Notes: generated from the sequence alone by a model not told the origin. A DNA stretch of 64,000 bases from Corynebacterium ciconiae DSM 44920 (GCF_030440575.1 NZ_CP047189.1:1054001-1118000); one strand, 5' to 3'. Positions 20,853-33,198 are shown, counted from the stretch's first letter. A program made the numbers and translations.

Positions 20853-21977
20853 ATGACGCGAATCTATATGGACTACGCAGCAACAGCACCGCTGCGCCCC
20901 TGCGCCCGTGAGGCGTGGATCGAGACTTCATCGGCGCTCAATCCCGGCGGGCAGTATCGCTCCGGTCGGGAGGCGAACGCCTTGGTCTCCGAGGCGCGCG
21001 AGACGATCGCGGAGTGTCTGGACTGCGAACCCATCGAGGTGGTGTTTACCTCCTCCGGCACTGAGGCAGACAATCTTGCCGTTGCGGGCTTCGCCGCAGC
21101 CAAGCCTGATCTGCCCGTAGCGAGCAGCCCGATTGAGCACCCGGCCGTGCGCGAAGTGGTATCGCGCTTGGGGTGTGACTACTTCAGGGTGGGCGCCGAT
21201 GGGGCGGTGGACCCTGATTCTATCCGCGAGGTGCTCGGCTCGGCCCACTCGGTGGCCACGATGATGCTGGCCAATAACGAAACGGGCGTGGTGCAGCCGG
21301 TGGATGCTCTCGTGGAGGCTGCCGCGGCAACGAACACTCCGGTGCATATCGACGCCGTGCAAGCGGTGGGGCATATTCCGGTGAGTTTCCGTGAGCTGGG
21401 CGCACATACCGTGGCGGCCAGTGCCCACAAGTTTGGCGGGCCGCGCGGGGTGGGGCTGCTGCTGGCGCGCCGATCGCCGGTGCCGAGTCCGATCCTGCAC
21501 GGCGGAGGGCAGCAACGCGGTATCCGCCCTGGGACGGTGGACGTGGCCGGTGCTGTGGCTACCGCTGTCGCTTTGCGGGAGGCGTGCGCGGAGATGAGCG
21601 TCGAAAAGCAGCGCCTAGAGGCGCTGAGTGAGCAACTACGCAGCAGCCTTGCGCAACAGATCGACACTGTGATCGTGCATGGTCGGGGCCAGCGTGTGCT
21701 GCCTGGGCATGTGCATCTGAGTGTGCCCGGCGCGGAGGGCGATAGCTTGATCATGCTGGCGGATAGCGCGGGAATCGAGTGTGCGACTGGTTCGGCATGC
21801 GCGGCTGGGGTCAATCGCGCCAGTGAGGTACTGCTGGCGATGGGGGTTTCGGAGGCGGATGCGCGTTCGGCGGTGCGTTTTTCGCTTGGCCGAGACACTA
21901 CGCAGGAGGATGTTGAGCGGGTGGTGCAGGAGTTTCCGCGGATCGTGGAGATGGCGCGCCTCGCTGGAATGTGCTGA
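20853..21977 (+). CDS. Cysteine desulfurase, NifS/IscS family
   Basis: PLP enzyme taking sulfur from cysteine, 374 residues. The N-terminal MDYAATAPLRP is a family hallmark. PLP lysine lies in AASAHKFGGPRG near residue 200; the active Cys is in CATGSACAAGVNRAS near residue 325. It is not in a suf operon. With mnmA about 5 kb downstream it may supply sulfur for tRNA 2-thiouridine; that is inference. Motif A cores at 20872, 21636 and 21897 lie in different frames. Confidence 0.92.
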   Translation: MTRIYMDYAATAPLRPCAREAWIETSSALNPGGQYRSGREANALVSEARETIAECLDCEPIEVVFTSSGTEADNLAVAGFAAAKPDLPVASSPIEHPAVREVVSRLGCDYFRVGADGAVDPDSIREVLGSAHSVATMMLANNETGVVQPVDALVEAAAATNTPVHIDAVQAVGHIPVSFRELGAHTVAASAHKFGGPRGVGLLLARRSPVPSPILHGGGQQRGIRPGTVDVAGAVATAVALREACAEMSVEKQRLEALSEQLRSSLAQQIDTVIVHGRGQRVLPGHVHLSVPGAEGDSLIMLADSAGIECATGSACAAGVNRASEVLLAMGVSEADARSAVRFSLGRDTTQEDVERVVQEFPRIVEMARLAGMC

Positions 21978-22025
21978 TGGACGAGGCTGGCGTGGCTAGG
22001 CGAGAGCGCCGCCCACGGGCCGTTA

Positions 22026-22043
22026 ATGGAATTTGTTTCCAAT
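22026..22043 (+). promoter_or_regulatory. Imperfect palindrome before the CobW GTPase gene
   Basis: ATGGAA and TTCCA(A)T flank TTTGT just upstream of the presumed -10. CobW/ZNG-type GTPases are often Zur-controlled, so this is a candidate metal-regulator operator. The assignment is speculative. Confidence 0.3.
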
Positions 22044-22047
22044 AGTG

Positions 22048-22053
22048 TAGGGT
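22048..22053 (+). promoter_or_regulatory. -10 box, leaderless type
   Basis: TAGGGT ends eight bases before ATG 22062, and no ribosome site is visible. Confidence 0.4.
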
Positions 22054-22061
22054 GGTGGACC

Positions 22062-23138
22062 ATGAGTTCACCTATCACACCTGCTGCCACGACCCCTGTG
22101 ACTGTGCTGTCCGGTTTCCTCGGAGCCGGAAAAACCACGCTGCTGAACCACCTGCTGCGCGACGCCCGTGAGCGCAGGATCGCGGTGATCGTCAATGACT
22201 TCTCCGAGATCAATATCGACGCCGACCTCATCGCCAACGGCAGCCACCTCCAGCGCGGGGAGGAGCGCTTCGTGGAGCTGTCCAATGGCTGCATCTGCTG
22301 CACGCTGCGCGAGGATCTCGTCGATAGCGTCGGCGAGCTAGCGCGCTCCCAGCGTTTTGACCACATCATCATCGAATCCACGGGAATCTCCGAGCCGATG
22401 CCCGTGGCCGCCACCTTCGAGTGGACCTTCGAGGACGGCACCCGCCTGTGCGACGTGGCCCCCATCAACTCGATGGTCACTCTCGTAGACGCCTCCACCT
22501 TCATCACCCAACTTCAGCGCGGGGCCAGCTTCGATGAACACGACGAGCGCACCATTGCCGACCTGCTCGTGGAGCAAACCGAGTTCGCCGATCTTGTCCT
22601 CATCACTAAAACCGATATCGCCGGCGACGCCGCCACCGGGGCCACCATCGACGCCGTGCGGGCTATGAACCCGCGGGCCCGGATCGTGCCCGTCACCCAC
22701 GGCGAGATCGCCGCCGAAGCGATCCTCGACTCCTCGCTCTATGATGTCCAGACCGCCGCGACCTACCAGGGCTACACGGAGGAACTCGCCAATCCGCACA
22801 CGCCTGAAACCGAGGAATACGGCATATCCTCCGTTGTGTTCCGCGGCGATCGCCCTTTCGATCGTGAGCGTTTGGTCAAAGCACTACGCAGCACAACTGG
22901 ATTGGTCCGTTCCAAAGGCCACTGCTGGCTGGCCGACCGCCTCGAGATGGCTCATGTGTGGAGCCAGGCTGGGCCCAACCTCACCATCCAGCCGGCTGCG
23001 CCTTGGGCGAATGCTGGGGTGGCACCGTCCAATGAAGTCGTGCTCATCGGGGTGAACTTCGATCACCGCGCCGCTCTGCGGGCTTTCGAAGAGGCCATGC
23101 TCACCGATGAAGAAGCACGCGAGCTTGTGCGCTCATAG
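22062..23138 (+). CDS. CobW/COG0523 family GTPase, putative metallochaperone
   Basis: 358 residues. G3E P-loop GTPase with Walker A SGFLGAGKTTLLNHLL near residue 13 and the metal-binding CxCC in LSNGCICCTLREDL near residue 75. IIESTGISEP and LITKTDIAG (NKxD-like) follow. The C-terminal CobW_C domain begins near residue 250. Members insert or allocate zinc, cobalt or other metals. The start ATG 22062 is chosen because upstream in-frame codons encode sequence unlike the family. Confidence 0.88.
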   Translation: MSSPITPAATTPVTVLSGFLGAGKTTLLNHLLRDARERRIAVIVNDFSEINIDADLIANGSHLQRGEERFVELSNGCICCTLREDLVDSVGELARSQRFDHIIIESTGISEPMPVAATFEWTFEDGTRLCDVAPINSMVTLVDASTFITQLQRGASFDEHDERTIADLLVEQTEFADLVLITKTDIAGDAATGATIDAVRAMNPRARIVPVTHGEIAAEAILDSSLYDVQTAATYQGYTEELANPHTPETEEYGISSVVFRGDRPFDRERLVKALRSTTGLVRSKGHCWLADRLEMAHVWSQAGPNLTIQPAAPWANAGVAPSNEVVLIGVNFDHRAALRAFEEAMLTDEEARELVRS

Positions 23139-23174
23139 GCTGCGTTGCGGTGTGGATGTAGCGGCGCGCGGTGC

Positions 23175-23945
23175 TTAAGTGAAATCGCACCGCGCCGGTA
23201 CAACGCTGCTGCGTAGTACATCTGGGGCGGGCAGCGGCCGCTGCGAAGCCACCAATACCGCGTTCGCGGTGCGCGCCGAGCCGGACTTCAATACTGCAGC
23301 CGGGGCGATGATGCCGGTGTGGGCGAAGAAGGTGGCCAGTACGTGGCGTTCTGTGTGGACCGTGCCCGAGGTGTTGGCAAGATAGATGCCGTCCTCGGTG
23401 AGACTGCCGCGTACATGCTCGACAAACTCCGGTTGGGTCAGTGGGGCGGGAACTGTGCCGCCGGCGAAGCAGTCCCGGATGATCACGTCGCGGGAATCGG
23501 GCCGAAAGGTCGATACGGTCGCGGCGGCCTCGCCCACGCGTATCTTCACCTGCGGCGCGCGCGGGATATCGAACCACTGTCGAACCCGCTCGGCCAGCAG
23601 CGCATCATATTCCACCACCGTGTTGCGCGAGCGCGGATAGGAGTGCGCGAAGTAGCGCGGCAAGGAGCAGCCCCCTCCACCCAAGTGCGTAATGCGTAGC
23701 CGCTGCGGATCCAGATGCGCCTGCACATGCTTGTCGACGCAGGCCGCAATCCAACGCATGTACTCGAAAGCGAGATAGCCTGGCTCGCCAATTTTCACAT
23801 GTGAAGAGGGATGTCCGTCTATATAGAGCCACCAGCCGTGATCGTACTGCAGCTCTGCCGTGCCATGGCTGAGCTCATAGCTACCGGCAAGCGCTAGAGT
23901 GCTGCCAGATGGCTGCGATCCACGGCGGGGACGACGAGGTGACAT
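23175..23945 (-). CDS. Spermidine-synthase-like methyltransferase-fold protein
   Basis: 256 residues. It has the Rossmann core of polyamine synthases: LRITHLGGGGCSLPRYFA (glycine-rich nucleotide loop), NTVVEYDALLAERVRQWF (acidic residue), and DVIIRDCFAGGTVPAPL where spermidine synthases carry the aspartate gate. The usual GGG(D/E) is altered, so polyamine synthesis is doubtful. ATG 23945 has AAGGA eight bases upstream. A motif A copy (23204-23220) is read near its C-terminus. Confidence 0.75.
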   Translation of the reverse strand: MSPRRPRRGSQPSGSTLALAGSYELSHGTAELQYDHGWWLYIDGHPSSHVKIGEPGYLAFEYMRWIAACVDKHVQAHLDPQRLRITHLGGGGCSLPRYFAHSYPRSRNTVVEYDALLAERVRQWFDIPRAPQVKIRVGEAAATVSTFRPDSRDVIIRDCFAGGTVPAPLTQPEFVEHVRGSLTEDGIYLANTSGTVHTERHVLATFFAHTGIIAPAAVLKSGSARTANAVLVASQRPLPAPDVLRSSVVPARCDFT

Positions 23946-23990
23946 CACAATAATCCTTGTCAAAAAAATGAAGTACAGCGAAGACGAACG

Positions 23991-25982
23991 TTACTGAGCT
24001 GAGGTGGTGGCATAGGCTCCAGCTGGCGGCGGGAACCTAGGGGAGGGATGCGCTTGCCGCTGGGAATCCCCCGCCGTGGAACCCGGAAATTCCACCCCTA
24101 GCAAGTCTAAGAACAGCTGAGACTTTACCGCGATTTCCTCCCATTCGGCCTCGGGCTCCGAGAGCGCGGTGATGGCGCCGCCCACGCCGAAGCTCACCTC
24201 TGAGCCGCGGAGCACAAAGGAGCGGATCACCATTGCCAGATCGATGGCGCCATCGCTACTGAGATAGCCGAGCGCGCCCGAATAGATGCCCCGAGCTTCT
24301 CCTTCGAGCTCGTCCAGGATCCGCATTGTTGCCACCTTGGGCGCGCCCGTCATGGAGCCGCCCGGAAAGCAATCCCGCACGAGAGTGAGCGCATCTTCTC
24401 TGTTGCGTAGTAGCCCAGAGACAGTCGACACTAACTGATGCACGCTCGGATATGTTTCCACATCGAAGAGCTTATCCACCGTGATCGATCCTGGTTGGCA
24501 GTGACGGGTGAGATCATTGCGCACCAGGTCCACGATCATCAAGTTTTCCGCCTGTTCCTTTTCAGTGTGCAGCTGCTGCGCGAGCGCTCGATCGATGGCA
24601 GGGTCGCTATCGCGACGGCGGGTTCCCTTGATGGGTTTTGACACAGCCCGCCCCGTGGCGTCGATGCTGAGCATCTTTTCCGGTGAGCAGGACAGGATCT
24701 GCACATCGGGAAATTCGAGCAGCGCCGAATAGGGCACCGGGTGATGGCGGCGGAGATAATCGAAGGCCTGGCACACATCGAACGTCGCCTCCGCATGCAG
24801 CTGGGTGGTCAGACACACCTCATAGGTGTTTCCTTGGCGTATGTGCTGCTGCGCGTGGGAGATCTTATCTAGATAGCGTGCCCGGTCATCGCGGATGCGC
24901 GCCGGGGAGAGCAGTGTCACCGCTGGGCGTGTGGGAGGCGCTGAGGACGCGGTGTGCTGCTCGGCGGGGAGGGCGGAGATGGCGTCGATAAGCGATTGAT
25001 CGTGATTGCCTCGGGATACAAGGTGCATGCGTGCCTGCGCGCGATCTACTACTACGCAACAGTCCACCCACATCCACTGGCTGGCCGGATCGGTGCTACT
25101 CGGCGTGAGGCTGGCCGCGTCAGGATCGTGGGTGTCCGTGTCGTAGGTGAAATACCCCACCCAGCCGAGCCGGAAAGATCCCAGCTCAGGGGCGTCGCGA
25201 TCGATATGGACGCTGGGTTGGGTGCGTGGGCCATCGAAGCCAAAGGACTCCACCTGGGAGCCGATACCGATATAGCTGAAGCGATCCTGCGCCGAGCTGA
25301 GCCACATTGAGGCTGATGCGTAGTAGCGTGAGCGCTGACGAATGACGCGGTACAGCTCAACCTCATCAACGAGATGATCAAAGGTGTGAATCTGCACCTG
25401 CGCCCCCGTGTGCTCGGCAGCGAGATGCAGGAAGTTATCGAGAATCTTCAACCCCGCATCGGTGCGAATCGACTCGGGGTGAAATTGCACGCCCCACTGC
25501 GGCAGGCTGCGGTGCGCGATCGCCTGAATCACCCCGTCGTGGGAGCGCGCGAGCACCTCGAAACAGTCGGGCAGCCGCGTGATCGCCAGGGAATGATACC
25601 GAGTTGCCACGCAGTCGGCCTCGACGTCTCTAAACAAAGCACGCCCACTGTGGCTTATCGACGCCACCCTCCCGTGCATCGGCTCCGGGGCGCGGCTCAC
25701 CTCGCCGCCGGCCATCGCTGCCATCGCCTGCGCCCCTAGGCAAATCCCCAGCAACGGGATACTCCTCTCGGCGGCTAGGCGCAGCGCAGCGGCGGATGAT
25801 CCCAGCGCCTGCGGATCGTGCGGGCTGCCAGGGCCCGGGGATATGACGATCGCGTCCACATCATCGACCGAAGGCAGCGGGGCGCTATTGCGCACTACAG
25901 TGACGCTCGCGCCCAAACGATGGAGGTAGTCAACGAGGTTGTATGTAAACGAATCGACATTATCGACCAGCAGCACCTTCAT
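23991..25982 (-). CDS. pabAB: Fused aminodeoxychorismate synthase (PabA-PabB)
   Basis: Converts chorismate and glutamine to 4-amino-4-deoxychorismate for folate. 663 residues. Residues 1-190 are a class I glutamine amidotransferase with nucleophile Cys81 in LLGICLGAQ and the His-x-Glu in VQFHPESIRTD. The rest is the chorismate-binding domain (ISKPIKGTRRR, DCFPGGSMTGAPK). Fusion of both components is common in Actinobacteria. It diverges from pabC. Three motif A copies (24398, 25046, 25311) are encoded. Confidence 0.92.
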   Translation of the reverse strand: MKVLLVDNVDSFTYNLVDYLHRLGASVTVVRNSAPLPSVDDVDAIVISPGPGSPHDPQALGSSAAALRLAAERSIPLLGICLGAQAMAAMAGGEVSRAPEPMHGRVASISHSGRALFRDVEADCVATRYHSLAITRLPDCFEVLARSHDGVIQAIAHRSLPQWGVQFHPESIRTDAGLKILDNFLHLAAEHTGAQVQIHTFDHLVDEVELYRVIRQRSRYYASASMWLSSAQDRFSYIGIGSQVESFGFDGPRTQPSVHIDRDAPELGSFRLGWVGYFTYDTDTHDPDAASLTPSSTDPASQWMWVDCCVVVDRAQARMHLVSRGNHDQSLIDAISALPAEQHTASSAPPTRPAVTLLSPARIRDDRARYLDKISHAQQHIRQGNTYEVCLTTQLHAEATFDVCQAFDYLRRHHPVPYSALLEFPDVQILSCSPEKMLSIDATGRAVSKPIKGTRRRDSDPAIDRALAQQLHTEKEQAENLMIVDLVRNDLTRHCQPGSITVDKLFDVETYPSVHQLVSTVSGLLRNREDALTLVRDCFPGGSMTGAPKVATMRILDELEGEARGIYSGALGYLSSDGAIDLAMVIRSFVLRGSEVSFGVGGAITALSEPEAEWEEIAVKSQLFLDLLGVEFPGSTAGDSQRQAHPSPRFPPPAGAYATTSAQ
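24975..24993. repeat. Motif B copy inside pabAB
   Basis: GGAGATGGCGTCGATAAGC, read as LIDAIS on the coding strand. Confidence 0.85.
25653..25668. repeat. Motif B copy inside pabAB
   Basis: GCTTATCGACGCCACC, read as VASISH on the coding strand. Confidence 0.85.
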
Positions 25983-25990
25983 GGCCCCTA

Positions 25991-25996
25991 ATCCTA
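25991..25996 (-). promoter_or_regulatory. -10 box of pabAB, leaderless type
   Basis: On the minus strand TAGGAT ends eight bases before the ATG at 25982. Confidence 0.5.
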
Positions 25997-26088
25997 GAAG
26001 CACCCTCTCCGCGCCGCGGCCCCCGCCCCCGCTCACCGGCGGCTTATTACTATGGATTCTCATCTCCCCACTGCGCGCAAGGAGGATC

Positions 26089-26763
26089 ATGAGCCCCACC
26101 CCACACGGTCACTTCACCACCTTCCTCAACACCCGCCCAGTTCGTGGATGGGAACTGCATCTTCGCCGCCTCCAACGCGACGCCCGCGCCCTCGGTAGCT
26201 GCCTCGACATGCCCCGTGCGCTTCTCGACGCCACCCTCCACCCCCATCTCACCGCCCTGCCCAGCGGCCCGTGCGTCATTAGAATCACCGCCTATCATGA
26301 CACCCTCGACGTCACCACTCGGCCGATGCCAGCCCACTGCGGGGCGCCGATCGCCCGAGTAGAGGAGGTGAGCTACAGGCGCTACTACGCAACAGAGAAA
26401 CACACCGATATTGAACCCGTCCGAGAGCTCATCAGCCACGCCCGCGACCGCGGTTTCGATGACGTCCTCTTCCGCAGCCCGGACAGCGGCGAACTTACCG
26501 AGGGATCCTTTTGGTCCTTGGCAGTCATCCAGGGCAGCCAGGTGGCCATCCCTGCTGCCTCAGACATTCTTCCCAGCACCACCGTGGAGCTGTTAAGCGC
26601 AGAGCTGCCGGAGCTCGGCTGGAAGCGCGAGCATATTCACCGGCTATCGGATTATGACGGCGCCGTTGCCCTCAACGCCGTCCATGGCGTTCGCCAGATT
26701 GGTCAAGCCCGAGGACTTGCGCAGCACGTGATCGGGCTGATGAAACAACAGTGGCTGCTCTAG
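26089..26763 (+). CDS. pabC: 4-amino-4-deoxychorismate lyase, class IV PLP type
   Basis: Releases pyruvate to give p-aminobenzoate, completing the step after PabAB. 224 residues, short for the family. The class IV aminotransferase pattern is visible: GWELHLRRLQRDARAL, then the divergent ELTEGSFWSLAVIQG and FPSTTVELL-like segments. ATG 26089 has AAGGAGG at 26079-26085. It diverges from pabAB with a 106-base spacer. A full-flank motif A (26381-26397) encodes RYYATE, where the PLP lysine region lies. Confidence 0.8.
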   Translation: MSPTPHGHFTTFLNTRPVRGWELHLRRLQRDARALGSCLDMPRALLDATLHPHLTALPSGPCVIRITAYHDTLDVTTRPMPAHCGAPIARVEEVSYRRYYATEKHTDIEPVRELISHARDRGFDDVLFRSPDSGELTEGSFWSLAVIQGSQVAIPAASDILPSTTVELLSAELPELGWKREHIHRLSDYDGAVALNAVHGVRQIGQARGLAQHVIGLMKQQWLL

Positions 26764-27143
26764 CCGCACTACCGCGTGTCCAATCCCGCTTCGCGGGCTA
26801 CTGAGGTTCGAGACAGTCGCGTGCGAGGCGTTTCCTTATATATAGGACAGCAGAGTCAGATGAGGCCCGTCCGCAGATCTTGTCGGGGCACGTGGGCGTC
26901 GATCAAGCGCCCACAAAGCGATGGGGATGCGGCATAGACACCAGTTGTGCCAGCACCACCTTGAGGCTTGTGGACACTGGTCAAACTCTGCTGCGTAGTA
27001 GCAGATCTACATCTTCTGCCGCACGCCTGTTAGGATGAGGCCTCGTTTCACCATGGCGCCACGACCGTGGTGGGCTACGGCTAGATAGTCCGCGACGTGC
27101 CGACACCGCGGCGCGGGGGAGTGCAGCAGAGAGGAGATCGGGC
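26764..27143. other. Intergenic region between pabC and mnmA
   Basis: 380 bases with no supported gene or tRNA. It contains a small hairpin CCCGC/GCGGG (26785-26797), a stem GTGGGCG/CGCCCAC (26892-26914) built on a motif B variant, and a full motif A (26984-27003). Promoter elements for mnmA are not clear. Confidence 0.6.
26984..27003. repeat. Full motif A copy
   Basis: AACTCTGCTGCGTAGTAGCA, followed by GAT; the inner CTGCTGCGTAGTAGCAG is near-palindromic. Confidence 0.9.
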
Positions 27144-28241
27144 ATGCGAGTTCTCGCAGCGATGAGCGGTGGGGTGGATTCTGCGGTGGCTGCTGCTCGG
27201 GCAGTCCGGGCAGGGCATGAGGTGATTGGCGTGCACTTGGCGTTGTCACGCGATCCCCAGTCGGTGCGCGAATCCTCCCGCGGATGTTGCTCATTGGAGG
27301 ACTCGGCGGATGCGCGCCGGGTGTGCGACAAACTCGGCATCCCGTTTTACGTGTGGGACTTCTCGGACAGGTTCAAAGAGGACGTCATCGATGATTTCGT
27401 GGAGTCCTATGCCGCCGGAGAAACCCCCAACCCGTGCCTGCGCTGCAATGAAAAAATCAAGTTTCGGGCCTTGCTCGAGCGGGGTGTGGCGCTCGGATTC
27501 GATGCCGTAGTTACCGGCCACTACGCACAACTGGCTCAGCCGGACGATGGCGGCGACGGCTATCTGCGCCGCTCCGTCGACCCAGACAAGGATCAGTCCT
27601 ATGTGCTGGGGGTGTTGGGTATCGAGGAGATCAAGCGCTGCATGTTCCCGGTGGGCGATACACCCAAGCCGCAGATCCGCGAAGAGGCCCAAGAAATGGG
27701 ATTCGCCGTGGCCTCCAAACCGGATTCCTATGACATCTGCTTCATCCCCGATGGCAACACCCAGGCGTTTTTGGGCAAGCACATTGGCTTGCGTCCAGGG
27801 GCAATCGTGGATCAGGAAGGCCAGGTATTGCGCCAGCATTCCGGCGTGCACGAGTACACCATTGGCCAGCGCAAGGGCCTAGACATTAAGGCCCCGGCCG
27901 CGGATGGGCGTCCGCGCTACGTCACCGACATCGATGCCTCCACGGGCACGGTCGTGGTCGGCCCCCGCGAAGCGCTGACCGTCACCCGCATCGAGGCTGA
28001 TCGGGTGAAGGTGCTTCATCCGGACATGCAAGGCGAGTTCGACTGCGAGGTCCAGGTGCGCGCCCACGGGGGCGTGGTTGCCGCTCGGGCGCAGGTAGAC
28101 CGCGAGGCGGATCGTCTCGTTCTCGACTTGCGCGAGTCGTTGAGCGGGGTGGCGCGCGGCCAGGCCGCAGTGCTCTACCTGCCCGACCCAGGCGGAGACA
28201 TCGTGCTCGGCTCCGGCACCATCTGCGGAACGGCCCGCTAA
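27144..28241 (+). CDS. mnmA: tRNA-specific 2-thiouridylase
   Basis: Thiolates U34 of tRNA Lys/Glu/Gln using persulfide sulfur and ATP. 365 residues. PP-loop SGGVDSAV at residues 8-15; the catalytic Cys is in [12 protein letters not shown] near residue 99 and the second Cys in [11 protein letters not shown] near residue 199. A ribosome site (GAGGAG) precedes ATG 27144. The TAA stop overlaps the ATG of the next gene by one base, indicating coupling. Confidence 0.96.
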   Translation: MRVLAAMSGGVDSAVAAARAVRAGHEVIGVHLALSRDPQSVRESSRGCCSLEDSADARRVCDKLGIPFYVWDFSDRFKEDVIDDFVESYAAGETPNPCLRCNEKIKFRALLERGVALGFDAVVTGHYAQLAQPDDGGDGYLRRSVDPDKDQSYVLGVLGIEEIKRCMFPVGDTPKPQIREEAQEMGFAVASKPDSYDICFIPDGNTQAFLGKHIGLRPGAIVDQEGQVLRQHSGVHEYTIGQRKGLDIKAPAADGRPRYVTDIDASTGTVVVGPREALTVTRIEADRVKVLHPDMQGEFDCEVQVRAHGGVVAARAQVDREADRLVLDLRESLSGVARGQAAVLYLPDPGGDIVLGSGTICGTAR

Positions 28242-29227
28242 TGGTCGCCTACGCCGTCGGCCCCATGCCCGGGCTTTCGCTTATCGACGCCGCCTCTGTC
28301 ATCGAAGGCGAAACCGGCGAGCATCGCGCCATCCCCCAACTTCCCCAACGAGGCCTCGGCTCGGACGCCATCGGCCGCACCGCCAGCCTGCTCGAGGGGC
28401 TTGCATTTTCCCGCGGGCCCCGCTCGTGGCGCATGGATGCCCGCCCCCAAATCGCGAGCCGACGCACCCTTGATCGCACCGAACGCGATCTCGACGAACT
28501 CGAATCCTGCTGGGGCACCACCGTCGGCGGCGTGATCAAACAACAGATCATAGGCCCATGGTCCCTTGCCGCCTCGATCGAACTCAGCAACGGCCAGCTT
28601 CTCCTCCGCGATCCCGGTGCCCTCCGTGATCTCCATGCCAGCCTCAACGAGGGAATCGCCCGCCACATCGCCGACATCCGCAAGCGCTACTACGCATCAG
28701 TGTGGCTGCAGATCGACGAGCCGCTTCTCGAGCCCATTGTGCGCGGAACGCTCACCCCCGCAACCACGCTGGATCCCATCCCGGCGCTACATCGGGAGGA
28801 GCTCGCCCCCGCGTTGGGTGCACTCGGGGCCAGCGCGGATCGACGCATCCTGCACGTGCCCAAGCTCACCCCGGATCACGTCCGCCTAGGCATGGCGCAC
28901 GACGCTATTCTCAGTAGCCCCAGCGGCTGGGATTCGCCTACCAAGGATGCGGTTGCTGAGGCCATCGAACAGGGCACAAGCCTCGGCCTGAAGCTGGTGC
29001 GTAGCGACGATCGCGTCGATGATCTGGGGGAATGCCCCCGTAGTAGGGCCCAGGAAGTCGCCGGGATCATTGACGAGCTAGCGCTGGCGCGCAGCGTTCT
29101 CACCGACTCGGTGGATATTGCGCCCGCAGAAGATCTCAGCCACGGCGATCTGCTTGGCGCTGCCGGGCAGCTGGCGGTGGCCCGAGTAGTCAGTGACATG
29201 CTCACCCGGGATGCGGGGGATCTTTAA
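28241..29227 (+). CDS. MetE-like (cobalamin-independent methionine synthase superfamily) protein
   Basis: 328 residues, about half the length of MetE. It resembles the actinobacterial family next to ligA that carries the MetE C-terminal barrel fold (KQQIIGPWSLAASIELSNGQ; VWLQIDEPLLEPI). The zinc-binding His/Cys set of true MetE is not evident, so methyl transfer to homocysteine is unlikely. Function unknown. Motif B (28279-28294) is read as SLIDAAS near the N-terminus and motif A (28686-28702) as RYYASV. Confidence 0.78.
   Translation: MVAYAVGPMPGLSLIDAASVIEGETGEHRAIPQLPQRGLGSDAIGRTASLLEGLAFSRGPRSWRMDARPQIASRRTLDRTERDLDELESCWGTTVGGVIKQQIIGPWSLAASIELSNGQLLLRDPGALRDLHASLNEGIARHIADIRKRYYASVWLQIDEPLLEPIVRGTLTPATTLDPIPALHREELAPALGALGASADRRILHVPKLTPDHVRLGMAHDAILSSPSGWDSPTKDAVAEAIEQGTSLGLKLVRSDDRVDDLGECPRSRAQEVAGIIDELALARSVLTDSVDIAPAEDLSHGDLLGAAGQLAVARVVSDMLTRDAGDL
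28279..28294. repeat. Motif B copy in a CDS
   Basis: GCTTATCGACGCCGCC, encoding LIDAA near the N-terminus of the MetE-like protein. Confidence 0.85.
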
Positions 29228-29346
29228 GCAGATTCCTCCTGGCTCGCGCTGCGCCATACCGGGTGGTGTGGGCGCGGGGTTGTGCCTTGGCGGCGCCGGC
29301 TGCGCTGGGTGGGTGGGCGTCGATCAGCGCTGTGATGGCACGCGAA

Positions 29347-29366
29347 AACTCTGATGCGTAGTAGCA
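29347..29366. repeat. Full motif A copy
   Basis: AACTCTGATGCGTAGTAGCA in the intergenic space before the small membrane protein gene. Confidence 0.95.
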
Positions 29367-29427
29367 TTCGGGAAGTGAGCTAGGATTGGCAGCGCATCTA
29401 TTTCAGGCTGATCCAAGGAGAACCGTC

Positions 29428-29586
29428 GTGAGCCCAGTCGGAGGCGAGGAGCTGGATCCGGAGTCGCTGCCGAAGAACAAATACGGCCTGCCGGATTTCA
29501 CTGGTGATGATCGCACCAGCACCGTGGTGGGCATAGCCGTTTCTGTTATTTTTCTCGCCGTGATTGCGGCGGCCATTATTCTCTAG
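29428..29586 (+). CDS. Small single-pass membrane protein
   Basis: 52 residues. An acidic N-terminal half (VGGEELDPESLPKNKYGLPD) precedes one membrane segment at residues 33-52 (TVVGIAVSVIFLAVIAAAII) that runs to the C-terminus. GTG 29428 has AAGGAG at 29415-29420. I know no function; similar tiny genes occur beside ligA in related species, as far as I remember. Confidence 0.65.
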   Translation: MSPVGGEELDPESLPKNKYGLPDFTGDDRTSTVVGIAVSVIFLAVIAAAIIL

Positions 29587-29629
29587 GTGCCGCCGCGCAC
29601 CGTGCAGTGCCGGCGGGGTAGGTCAAGGT

Positions 29630-30301
29630 TTAGCCGCGCATCGGCCACACGGTGCTCACGCTGGTGGAGTCCTTGCCGCGGCTTTCGAAGTATTTTTTCA
29701 GGCTTGATTGCGACTCGTAGTACCACACGGCCTGCTGTTCCATGAGTTCATCGGCGTCCATCTGGGCCAGCTCCGGCCACATGCGTAGCTGCTTCCACGC
29801 GATGCGTGCGGCGGCGAGGGCGTCGGCGGTTGCTTCGTGCGCGTTGTCGAGCCGCACCCCATAAAACTCGCACAGGCTGCCGAGCGTGCGGCGCCCTTTG
29901 CGGTAGGGATCCTTAGCCTTATCGATCACATACGGGTCATAGACCAATCCTTTAATCACAAAGTCTTGGGAGCGCTGCCGCAGAATCGTCAGGTCAAAGG
30001 TGCCGTTGTACACCACGAGGCTTTGGCCTTCGGACCAGCCGCGGTAGATACGCTCGATCGTCTCGCTCAGCACCTCATCGTGCGGGCGGCCGTGCTCGCG
30101 CGCATACTCCGTGCTGATGCCGTGGACCTTCGTCGCTTCCTCGGAGATGGGCACGCCCGGATCGGCCAGTAGCTCCAGTGGCTCCACCTCGCGGCCTTTG
30201 ATGGACACCAGCGCCGAGGTGACGATGCACGCCTCGAGAGGGTCATTGGTGGTGGTCTCCAGATCAAAGGTGAGCATGTTCTGCGGATCGAAGTGAGTCA
30301 T
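29630..30301 (-). CDS. DnaQ-like 3'-5' exonuclease
   Basis: 223 residues, DEDDh exonuclease. ExoI motif MLTFDLETTTNDP near residue 10 (Asp, Glu), ExoII YNGTFDLTILRQ near residue 103, and ExoIII NAHEATADALAAARI near residue 160 with His and Asp. It could be a proofreading-type epsilon subunit or a stand-alone exonuclease; no partner domain is attached. The ATG at 30301 has TAAGCT eight bases before it, a leaderless pattern. Confidence 0.88.
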   Translation of the reverse strand: MTHFDPQNMLTFDLETTTNDPLEACIVTSALVSIKGREVEPLELLADPGVPISEEATKVHGISTEYAREHGRPHDEVLSETIERIYRGWSEGQSLVVYNGTFDLTILRQRSQDFVIKGLVYDPYVIDKAKDPYRKGRRTLGSLCEFYGVRLDNAHEATADALAAARIAWKQLRMWPELAQMDADELMEQQAVWYYESQSSLKKYFESRGKDSTSVSTVWPMRG

Positions 30302-30309
30302 AGTTCCAT

Positions 30310-30315
30310 AGCTTA
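30310..30315 (-). promoter_or_regulatory. -10 box of the exonuclease gene, leaderless type
   Basis: Minus-strand TAAGCT ends eight bases before the ATG at 30301. Confidence 0.45.
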
Positions 30316-30352
30316 AACTGCGTGCCGGACACGAGTCGTGAAGGCTTCGTAG

Positions 30353-33122
<2,770 letters not shown>

Positions 33123-33198
33123 AGTAGCGACTTTTGTGATCCACGCGTCAGCGGGTGGGGTGGGCGCATGCCGCATCCGCCGGTGCACCGGGACGGCG

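Noticed and set aside
26764-27143. tRNA or small RNA in the pabC-mnmA gap
   Set aside because: Only short stems were found; no cloverleaf, T-loop or CCA-like end is visible on either strand.
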